From Hymenobacter sp. (GTDB taxonomy: Bacteria; Bacteroidota; Bacteroidia; Cytophagales; Hymenobacteraceae): a stretch of 5,185 nucleotides of DNA. Positions 1 to 5,185 of the stretch are shown one piece after another (the first letter of the stretch is position 1; each line of letters opens with the position of its first letter). Location: NCBI GenBank assembly GCA_025362615.1, contig JANYFQ010000478.1, positions 1 to 5,185 of the forward strand, in the 5' to 3' direction. Both the position numbers and the translations under genes were made by a program. The notes under the pieces are model-generated. The model saw nothing but the letters and a program-made list of their open reading frames with translations. It had not been told where the DNA came from and ran no database searches.

Positions 1-88
1 CTAACAGCGTGTCGCACACGGCCACAAAATCTTTGGTGATGGTGCCGAGGTATTTGCCGTTGAGTTCGGGGTCGTTGAAGTAGTCCAT
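1..88 (-). CDS. Hypothetical protein, N-terminal 29 codons only (runs off the left edge)
   Basis: An ATG at 88-86 opens a minus-strand frame that stays open to the window edge. The peptide begins MDYFNDPELNGKYLG and continues with a mixed hydrophobic/acidic stretch ending in CDTLL. It has no signal peptide or membrane segment in the visible part, so a cytoplasmic protein is likely (inference). The start codon lies 11 bp after the stop of the preceding small gene, and the preceding bases are A/T-rich without a clear Shine-Dalgarno, as is usual in Bacteroidota. The tight spacing suggests it is the third gene of a transcript starting with rlmD. I do not recognise the family from 29 residues and assign no function. 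Confidence 0.6.
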   Translation of the reverse strand, partial: MDYFNDPELNGKYLGTITKDFVAVCDTLL

Positions 89-99
89 TTTAACAAATT

Positions 100-489
100 T
101 TAAGAAGGAAACGGCCGGCCCATTTGTCGGGCAATTAGTAGGTAGTCCTCCGATTCAACGAAAGCAATTTTTTCTTCAGCTACGGCCTTCGTTGACTTGG
201 TTTCTTTGGCACTGATGCCACTGCCGAGGCGCATATTTTTCAATGCTTCGAGCAGCTTCTTTTCGGTGGCCGAGCGAATGGGCACCTCAGTTCGATTAAA
301 TAGAAAACTGCCGGGGATAGTAGTGTGCGGCGTTTTCTGAAGCAACATTGTTTGGACAAATTCAACAGAAAACGCTGTCGAATTTTTGTCTCTCAAGTTT
401 AGTGTTGCACTGCCTCCGTCCATCCACAAGCTCAATTCCTCCAACACAATTGGCTCAGAAAAATCAAGGCGGGCTAATTCGTTTTCCAT
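100..489 (-). CDS. Small hypothetical protein, 129 aa
   Basis: I do not recognise this protein. The frame starts at ATG 489-487 (MENELARLDF) and ends with TAA at 102-100. A TTG two codons upstream (495) is in frame, but the ATG is preferred. The visible pattern is a probable beta-rich N-terminal half (strand-like stretches around residues 15-50 and 59-72), a helix around residues 74-86 (ATEKKLLEALKN), a Lys/Glu/Ala-rich linker at about 92-107, and a final amphipathic segment ending in GRPFPS. There are no cysteines, no signal peptide and no membrane segment, so it is probably cytoplasmic. It starts 15 bp after the rlmD stop and ends 11 bp before the next ATG, which supports an operon. By hand count, positions 121-480 are 46% GC, clearly below the neighbouring rlmD coding DNA, which suggests a different origin or relaxed constraint. 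Gene reality rests on the tight spacing and normal-looking protein. Confidence 0.7.
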   Translation of the reverse strand: MENELARLDFSEPIVLEELSLWMDGGSATLNLRDKNSTAFSVEFVQTMLLQKTPHTTIPGSFLFNRTEVPIRSATEKKLLEALKNMRLGSGISAKETKSTKAVAEEKIAFVESEDYLLIARQMGRPFPS

Positions 490-504
490 TCCCAAAAGAA
501 GAAA

Positions 505-1917
505 CTACTTCAACTCCAGCGCCACCACGTTCTCCACGTGGTGGGTGTGCGGAAACATATCCACCGGCTGCACCCGCGTCACCCGGTACGCGCTGTCCAG
601 CAATTCCAAATCGCGGGCCTGGGTGGCGGGGTTGCACGAGATATAGACGATGCGCGGGGCGCGGAGTTCGAGCAAGCGGGCCACCACGTCGGGGTGCATC
701 CCGGCGCGGGGCGGGTCGGTGATGAGGACATCGGGGCGGCCGTGGCGGGCGGTGAACTCGGCGGTGAGGATGTCTTTCATGTCGCCGGCAAAGAACTCGG
801 TGTTGGCGATGTTATTGACTTTGGCGTTGATGCGGGCGTCAGCCACGGCCTGCTCGACGTACTCGATGCCGACGACGTGGCGGGCCTGCCGGGCCACGAA
901 GTGGGCAATGGTGCCGGTGCCGGTGTAAAGGTCGTACACCAGCTCGTGGCCCTGCAAAGCGGCGAAATCGCGGGCAATTTTGTAGAGTTGGTGCGCCCCC
1001 TCGGAGTTGGTTTGGTAGAACGATTTGGGGCCGATGCGGAAGCGCAGGCCCTCCATTTCTTCTTCGATGTAGGGGCGGCCCCGGTAGTTGATGACTTCCA
1101 GGTCGTGAAAGGTTTCGTTGCCCTTGTCGTTGAGCACGTAGTTGAGCGACGTAATGCCGGGGTACTTGGCGTAGAGCGCGTCGAGCAGCGGCTCGATGCT
1201 GGGGTCGGGGCGGTAACACTGCAAAATCACCATTACCTCGCCGGTGCTTTGGGCGGTGCGAATGATGAGGTTGCGGAGGTTGCCAGTCTGGCGCACCATG
1301 TTGCCGAATGCGAGGCCGTGCTGGCGGCCGTAGTCGCGCACAAACAGGCGGATTTCGTTGCTCGGCTCGGGCTGGAGGTGGCAGTGCTGAACATCTATAA
1401 TCTTGTCGAAGCGGGCGGGCGTGTGGAAGCCCAGCACATTGCGGTCGAAGGCTTGGGTATCGTCGTTTATCTGCTCCGTCGTCAGCCAGCCGTTGTCGGA
1501 GAAGGTGTATTCGAGCTTGTTGCGGTAGTAGGTGCGCTGGGGCGAGGGCAGAATTTGGGCAATTTCGGGCAGCGCCACTTTGCCGATGCGCTGCAAGGTG
1601 TCCTCGACTTGCTGCTGCTTGTAGCGCAGTTGGGTGTCGTAGCCCAGGTGCTGCCACTTGCAGCCGCCGCAGGTGCCAAAGTGCTGGCAAAAGGGTTCGA
1701 CGCGCAGCGGCGAAAGTTCGTGAAATTTGATGGGTACGGCTTCGAGAAAGTTCTTTTTGGCGCGGGTCACGCGCAGGTCCACCACGTCGCCGGGCGCTAC
1801 CTGGCCCACAAAAATGACGAGGTTTTCGACGCGCACAAGGCACTTGCCCTCGGCCACCATGTCGGTGATGCGGACGTTCTGAAGAATTTCGGCGGGAATG
1901 TTTTTGGCGCGACGCAT
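505..1917 (-). CDS. rlmD: 23S rRNA (uracil-C5)-methyltransferase RlmD (RumA/TrmA family), 470 aa
   Basis: This is an iron-sulfur, SAM-dependent enzyme of the cytoplasm that methylates C5 of a uridine in 23S rRNA (U1939 in E. coli numbering for RlmD). In order, the 470-residue protein shows a TRAM-type RNA-binding domain (about 5-62), a 4Fe-4S cysteine set (C77, C83, C86 in CQHFGTCGGC, and C179 in HCHLQP), the substrate/SAM region FYQTNSEGA (Q302), SAM motif I VYDLYTGTGT (about 328-337), DPPRAG (D401), the catalytic nucleophile in SCNP (C428) and the terminal VENVVAL with the catalytic base E462. All key residues are present and the length is normal. TrmA is excluded because it lacks TRAM and the Fe-S cysteines; RlmC or a dual-specificity RlmCD cannot be excluded from sequence alone. 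The start is ATG 1917 (MRRAKN), just before the TRAM domain. A longer frame from TTG 1947 would begin inside a hairpin loop and is not used. It follows a tRNA gene and leads two small genes. Confidence 0.95.
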   Translation of the reverse strand: MRRAKNIPAEILQNVRITDMVAEGKCLVRVENLVIFVGQVAPGDVVDLRVTRAKKNFLEAVPIKFHELSPLRVEPFCQHFGTCGGCKWQHLGYDTQLRYKQQQVEDTLQRIGKVALPEIAQILPSPQRTYYRNKLEYTFSDNGWLTTEQINDDTQAFDRNVLGFHTPARFDKIIDVQHCHLQPEPSNEIRLFVRDYGRQHGLAFGNMVRQTGNLRNLIIRTAQSTGEVMVILQCYRPDPSIEPLLDALYAKYPGITSLNYVLNDKGNETFHDLEVINYRGRPYIEEEMEGLRFRIGPKSFYQTNSEGAHQLYKIARDFAALQGHELVYDLYTGTGTIAHFVARQARHVVGIEYVEQAVADARINAKVNNIANTEFFAGDMKDILTAEFTARHGRPDVLITDPPRAGMHPDVVARLLELRAPRIVYISCNPATQARDLELLDSAYRVTRVQPVDMFPHTHHVENVVALELK

Positions 1918-1930
1918 ACGGAGCAAAAGC

Positions 1931-1965
1931 AAAAGCCCCGTTTGCAAGCTGCAAACGGGGCTTTT
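1931..1965 (-). terminator. Perfect 15-bp hairpin, intrinsic terminator after tRNA-Glu
   Basis: Arms 1931-1945 and 1951-1965 are exactly complementary over 15 bp around a 5-nt loop (aagct). The GC core is CCCCG/CGGGG, flanked by A4/T4. On the minus strand the stem is followed by TTTTGCTTTTGC, giving a T-rich tail; on the plus strand by TTTTGAGGTTTTCT, so it could work in both directions. It sits 12 bp after the tRNA 3' end and 13 bp before the rlmD ATG, so it either ends the tRNA transcript or acts as a leaky attenuator in front of rlmD. Confidence 0.8.
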
Positions 1966-1977
1966 GAGGTTTTCTAG

Positions 1978-2049
1978 TAGTCCGTAGGGGAATCGAACCC
2001 CTGTTGGTAGAATGAAAATCTACTGTCCTAACCCCTAGACGAACGGACC
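1978..2049 (-). tRNA. tRNA-Glu (anticodon TTC)
   Basis: A complete 72-nt cloverleaf reads on the minus strand. The acceptor is GGTCCGT pairing with ACGGACT (first pair G-T, the rest Watson-Crick), with discriminator A at 1978. The D arm is GTCT/GGAC with an 8-nt loop. The anticodon stem GTAGA/TCTAC encloses loop TTTTCAT, giving anticodon TTC at 2016-2014. The variable region is CAAC, and the T arm is AGGGG/CCCCT around TTCGATT. The 3' CCA is not encoded (the next bases are CTA), so it must be added by nucleotidyltransferase. It has its own promoter at 2099-2069 and a hairpin immediately downstream. Besides translation, charged tRNA-Glu feeds tetrapyrrole synthesis in bacteria that use the C5 pathway (general knowledge). 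Confidence 0.97.
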
Positions 2050-2068
2050 GTTTTTCGGTTTGGTGGTG

Positions 2069-2099
2069 CAAAGGTACGGCGCGGCACGGGCCGTACAAA
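2069..2099 (-). promoter_or_regulatory. Bacteroidota-type promoter for tRNA-Glu
   Basis: On the minus strand a -33 box TTTG (2099-2096) is followed by a 19-nt spacer and a -7 box TACCTTTG (2076-2069). This matches the TTTG / TAnnTTTG consensus known for the primary sigma factor of Bacteroides and Flavobacteria, in both bases and spacing. Transcription would start a few bases on, near 2065-2062, leaving a leader of about 13-16 nt before the mature tRNA at 2049. It is also the only convincing promoter visible upstream of rlmD. Confidence 0.8.
2074..2096. repeat. Inverted repeat filling the spacer of the tRNA-Glu promoter
   Basis: Arms GTACGGC (2074-2080) and GCCGTAC (2090-2096) are exactly complementary around a 9-nt centre. 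The dyad lies between the two promoter boxes, overlapping the -7 box by three bases and the -33 box by one. The geometry would suit a dimeric DNA-binding protein, but a 7-bp palindrome in GC-rich DNA can also arise by chance. No regulator gene is in view. Confidence 0.45.
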
Positions 2100-2197
2100 G
2101 CAAGGGGCCGATATTTTTTGTGAAAGTTGGAAAGCGGGCTGTGTGTCAGGTTGAAATTTTTTGGGAGGCACGTCACCACAGGCAAGAATAAACCGCT

Positions 2198-2239
2198 AAA
2201 AACAAGCGCCCGCCCCCACTGCGGGCGGCGGGCGCTTGT
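2198..2239 (-). terminator. Intrinsic terminator of the large T9SS surface-protein gene
   Basis: Arms 2202-2214 and 2227-2239 (ACAAGCGCCCGCC and its exact complement) form a 13-bp GC-rich stem with a 12-nt loop. On the minus strand the stem runs into TTTTTAGC. It begins 25 bp after the TAA stop at 2265, the expected place for the end of that transcript. It separates the surface-protein gene from the tRNA/rlmD unit. Between it and the tRNA promoter (about 2100-2197) I see no further gene or clear motif. Confidence 0.85.
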
Positions 2240-2264
2240 GTAGATGCCATTGGTTAGCTGCGCG

Positions 2265-5185
2265 TTATTGCACAACCAGGCTACGGGTGAAAGTCGCGGT
2301 GGCCGACTGGCCGCGCAGCACATACACGCCGGGGGGCAGTCCTTTCAAATCAAGAGAAGTAACGGCCTGGCCGCCACGCACTGGCAGGGCCAGCGCCCGC
2401 ACAAGCTGCCCCAAGCTATTTGATAGGCTGATGCTTAGTACATCGTTTGCGGGGGGGAGTGCCACCGTCAGGTTGGCCGAAGCGGTGGCCGGGTTGGGCC
2501 ACAGGCTTACGGCCTCGGCGGGCAAGGCGGCGAACTGGGTGGCCAACGCGCCGCGCGCCTGGCCGATGTGGAGCACAAACCGGCCGCTGGCATCGAGCGC
2601 CGTGCTGCTGAACGTGTACTTAGCTAGCTGCCGCAAATCAACCCACTGGCCGCTGCTGCGGTCTTCGAGCTGAATAGTGGCCACGGGCAGGTTTTGCAGG
2701 TCGGCCAGTGCCAGGGTGTACTGGCCTGGCCGGGGCAGTTGTACGCGCAGCGGCACGGCCCGGCCCGCCACCGTGAGTGCCGGCAGGCCGCTGATGCTCA
2801 ATGCCTCGGCGGGGTTGGGGCCAGTGGCCAGGCAGAGTGCTTCGCCGCCCGGCAGCTTGCGGGCATCGTAGCGGGCATCGAAGCCGGCGGTGGCCCCGGC
2901 TTCAAAGTAAACGTAGGCGGCCTCGGTGGGGCCGGTGGTTCCGGCGAGTTCGAGCCGCAGTTGGGGGCGCTGGTCGGTGGCGGGGGCGGAGCCGGGCAGG
3001 GCGCGGCGCACGTCGGGGTTTTGGTAGCTGCTCACACGGGCCGCGTTGGTCAGGTTCAGGGCACCGGAAGTGCCAGCGGTGGCGGTTCGCACAAAAAAGC
3101 CCTGGCTGCTGCCGATGTAACGGGCGCTGCCCACGCCGTTCACAAACGACTCGTAAGTGCCCGTGTACCGGCCCGTCGATTTAAAAACGTACACCGCGTT
3201 TTCGAGGCCCGTGGCCCCGGCAAAGGCGGCCGTCCAGTCGAGCGGGGCGGGGTAGGGGTTGCCCAGCAGGTGCCAGCCGCTCTCGGTTTGGGGGCCGCGC
3301 GGCAGCGGGCCGCTGGGGTACGCCCCGTTGTGCAGCGTGCCGGTGAAACCCAGCGTGTAGGGCACGGCGACGACCGGCACGGCCGCCATGTTCACGGTGT
3401 AGCCCTGGGCTTCGGCCAGGGGCGTGGCCGTGCTGGCCGGGCAGCGCCAGCCCAGGTCGAAATCGGTGGCACCGGGCCGGCCGCTCTGCGTCACGCGGGC
3501 CTGGTCGTAGGTGAAGATGTTGGGAAACGGTGTCACCGTGTTGCCCGTCGTATTATAAGCCGTATTGAGCTGAGGCTGAAACAATGGCCCGGCCAACGAC
3601 TGGATGGTTTGCCCATCTACCGGGGTACTCAGGTGGCGGTAGCCGAGGCCCGCGTTGGTGCCGGGGCTGAGGTAGCGCTGCACGGTAGCGTTGCCCACCA
3701 CGCGGCCCGTGCCCCGGTTGATGACCAGTGCCGTGCCCTGGGCATCGGAGGCCAGTACGCAATCAAAGCCGTTGGTAGTCAGGCTACCGCTGAGGTCAAG
3801 CACACGCTGCACCGTCAGCGCCCCGGTTTGCCGCGTCCCGGCCGGTCCCACGGTCAGGGTGCCGATGCGCAGGTGCTGCGGGCCGCCTACGCGCTGCTGG
3901 TTGCTACCGGTGAGGGCTATTTCGCCCGTTCCGCTCACCGGCCCGCCGCAGTAGAGATAGCCGTTGAGGGTGAGGGTCGAACCCGCCGCTACCGCCAGGC
4001 TGCTGCCGGTTTCGAGCCGGAAATTACCCGCCGTGGCCGCGCCCGTTAGCACCGGGAAGCGCGGAGCCGTGCCGGGTATCCGCACACTGTCAGCAACTTG
4101 GGGCTGCACGTCGCCGGCCCAGTTGGCGGCCGTCAGGTAATCGGTGCTCACGTCGCCGTCCCAAGTGGCGGCGCTCAAGGGCGGGTTCACGACCACCGTG
4201 AGGGTGTACACGCTGGTGCGGGCCGGGTTGCCGTTGTCGGTGGCCGTGAACGTGACGGTGTGGGTGCCGATGTTGCAGGCGGCGCCGGTCACGGTGTATT
4301 CCACGGCCGGGTTGGTGCCGGGGCTGGTTTGGCTGCTGCTGTTGCACGGCACCCCGTCGGCCACGCTCACCGTCACGGTCTGGCCCACTTCGGGGCCGGT
4401 AAACACCGGGGCCACGTCCACCGATTGCCCCTGATTGACGGTAATAGACCCACCGAACGGCAGGCCCGACACCGCCGGCGGCTGGTTGCCGGCGTTGAAC
4501 ACCCGAAACCCGATGCACTTATAGTCCAGATAGTCCACCCCGCTGTCGGAAGTATTGTCTACGTAGGCGTTGCCGTCGAGGGCAAAGCGCCCGGTTTGGA
4601 TGAAGCGCCCGCCGCCGCCGCCTTCGTTTACGCCCACCGTCGTGCCCGGCCCGCCAAAGCCGCCGACGCTGCCGCCCGTGGCCGTGGCCCACTGCATATC
4701 GCCGTAGGCAAATTGCACGTCTTCGGCCAGCGCCCCGCCCGCGTTGGCGAAGAGCTTGATTTGAAAGGTGTTTTTGAAGTCGGTCAGGGTCGGAAACCGC
4801 CCCACGCTGTCCCAAGTCACCACGAGGCGGTCGTTATAGAGGCGGTACCAGGCCTGGCCCCGGCTGCCGGTGGCCGGAGTGCGGGTGTCCACGTCGTTCC
4901 AAAAGGCCGCTACCATTGGCGTGGCAATCGGAAAGCCAGCGGGTACAAAGCCGGAGAACGGCGCATCGAAAGTGATGTTGCCGTTGGTATTAATATAGAC
5001 GCTGTTGTAGGCCGTGCCGAAGAGAAAGAAGTCGAACCCCAACGCAATCGGCCCCAGCGAGCCGTCGTCGTTGCGGGGAACGGGCGTGTAGGTGGTTTTG
5101 TCGAGCGGCTCGAAGCAAGCCGGCAGCGGCGTACCCGGCGGGTTGATGCTGCGCCGCACCGTACCGGGGGCCGGCTGCGCCGGGG
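2265..5185 (-). CDS. Large secreted surface protein with nidogen-like domain and T9SS type A sorting domain (5' end outside window)
   Basis: The frame is open to the right edge (codons before 5159 read PAQPAPGT), so the start and any signal peptide lie outside; 973 codons including TAA are visible. Residues below count from the GTG at 5159. A nidogen-like (NIDO) domain spans about 40-222 (GFDFFLFGTAYNSVYINTNG, AAFWNDVD, LVVTWDSVG, FQIKLF, GVNEGGGGG). An Ig/HYR-like domain follows at about 227-325 (NQPPAVSGLP to VYTLTVVVNPP), with C272 and C295 as a possible disulfide. Residues 331-500 look like a beta-solenoid, opening WDGDVSTDYLTAANWAGD. A module with GYRHLSTPV (506-514) and GWHLLGNPYPAPLDW (628-642) follows. 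The end is a T9SS type A domain (about 881-964: LWPNPA, NSLGQLV, DLKGLPPGVYVLRG, RSLVVQ). The family role would be export by the PorU/Sov machinery and anchoring or release at the cell surface. An adhesive or matrix role is inference; no catalytic motif is visible. Confidence 0.92.
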   Translation of the reverse strand, partial: PAQPAPGTVRRSINPPGTPLPACFEPLDKTTYTPVPRNDDGSLGPIALGFDFFLFGTAYNSVYINTNGNITFDAPFSGFVPAGFPIATPMVAAFWNDVDTRTPATGSRGQAWYRLYNDRLVVTWDSVGRFPTLTDFKNTFQIKLFANAGGALAEDVQFAYGDMQWATATGGSVGGFGGPGTTVGVNEGGGGGRFIQTGRFALDGNAYVDNTSDSGVDYLDYKCIGFRVFNAGNQPPAVSGLPFGGSITVNQGQSVDVAPVFTGPEVGQTVTVSVADGVPCNSSSQTSPGTNPAVEYTVTGAACNIGTHTVTFTATDNGNPARTSVYTLTVVVNPPLSAATWDGDVSTDYLTAANWAGDVQPQVADSVRIPGTAPRFPVLTGAATAGNFRLETGSSLAVAAGSTLTLNGYLYCGGPVSGTGEIALTGSNQQRVGGPQHLRIGTLTVGPAGTRQTGALTVQRVLDLSGSLTTNGFDCVLASDAQGTALVINRGTGRVVGNATVQRYLSPGTNAGLGYRHLSTPVDGQTIQSLAGPLFQPQLNTAYNTTGNTVTPFPNIFTYDQARVTQSGRPGATDFDLGWRCPASTATPLAEAQGYTVNMAAVPVVAVPYTLGFTGTLHNGAYPSGPLPRGPQTESGWHLLGNPYPAPLDWTAAFAGATGLENAVYVFKSTGRYTGTYESFVNGVGSARYIGSSQGFFVRTATAGTSGALNLTNAARVSSYQNPDVRRALPGSAPATDQRPQLRLELAGTTGPTEAAYVYFEAGATAGFDARYDARKLPGGEALCLATGPNPAEALSISGLPALTVAGRAVPLRVQLPRPGQYTLALADLQNLPVATIQLEDRSSGQWVDLRQLAKYTFSSTALDASGRFVLHIGQARGALATQFAALPAEAVSLWPNPATASANLTVALPPANDVLSISLSNSLGQLVRALALPVRGGQAVTSLDLKGLPPGVYVLRGQSATATFTRSLVVQ

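Noticed and set aside
348..722. Plus-strand open frames around 348-722 and 386-646
   Set aside because: They straddle the junction of two minus-strand genes, and their translations are low-complexity Arg/Pro/Ser shadows.
1915..1947. TTG start at 1947 extending rlmD by 10 residues
   Set aside because: It lies in the loop of the terminator hairpin and the added residues (mostly leucines) are the translation of the stem. ATG 1917 begins just before the TRAM domain.
538..1977. 479-codon plus-strand open frame antisense to rlmD
   Set aside because: It mirrors the codon phase of rlmD in GC-rich DNA, has a low-complexity Val/Ala/Gly/His-rich translation with no recognisable domain, and its end runs through the terminator hairpin.
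839..2323. 494-codon minus-strand open frame covering rlmD, the tRNA and the intergenic region
   Set aside because: It reads through the tRNA, the promoter and two terminators in a different frame from rlmD; the product is Arg/Pro/Ala-rich with no family resemblance.
2694..4049. 451-codon plus-strand open frame antisense to the surface-protein gene
   Set aside because: Gly/Ala/Arg-rich shadow frame caused by high GC; the opposite strand has clear NIDO and T9SS domains.
5157..5159. GTG at 5159 as the true start of the surface protein
   Set aside because: The frame remains open upstream to the window edge, and a T9SS cargo needs a signal peptide, which is absent after this GTG.
1..5185. CRISPR arrays, insertion sequences, phage or defence genes
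   Set aside because: I looked for regularly spaced repeats, transposase-like proteins and terminal inverted repeats and saw none; the only inverted repeats are the two terminators and the promoter dyad.

Overview
The window reads as chromosomal DNA from a GC-rich member of the Bacteroidota, most likely a Hymenobacter-like Cytophagales (inference). Three things point there: a large surface protein ending in a type IX secretion (T9SS) sorting domain, a tRNA promoter matching the Bacteroidota TTTG / TAnnTTTG consensus rather than the E. coli one, and the absence of clear Shine-Dalgarno sequences before the genes. All genes I can support lie on the minus strand, so transcription runs from the right end to the left end.

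Layout in the direction of transcription. (1) 5185-2265: the 3' part of a gene for a very large secreted protein, open at the window edge, with a nidogen-like (NIDO) domain, an Ig/HYR-like domain, a beta-solenoid-like middle and a T9SS type A C-terminal domain. (2) 2239-2198: its intrinsic terminator. (3) 2099-2069: a Bacteroidota-type promoter, followed by (4) a tRNA-Glu(TTC) gene at 2049-1978. (5) 1965-1931: a perfect 15-bp hairpin. (6) 1917-505: rlmD, an iron-sulfur, SAM-dependent 23S rRNA m5U methyltransferase. (7) 489-100: a small AT-richer gene of unknown function (129 aa). (8) 88-1: the first 29 codons of another unrecognised gene. The last three are separated by 15 and 11 bp and are probably co-transcribed.

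Functionally the window joins a surface/secretion locus to a small translation-related cluster (tRNA plus rRNA modification). No mobile element, CRISPR array, defence system or phage gene is visible. The most unusual points are modest: a low-GC orphan gene between rlmD and the next gene, a hairpin occupying the only space where an rlmD promoter could sit, and a dyad filling the spacer of the tRNA promoter. I do not see strong evidence of a previously undescribed system.
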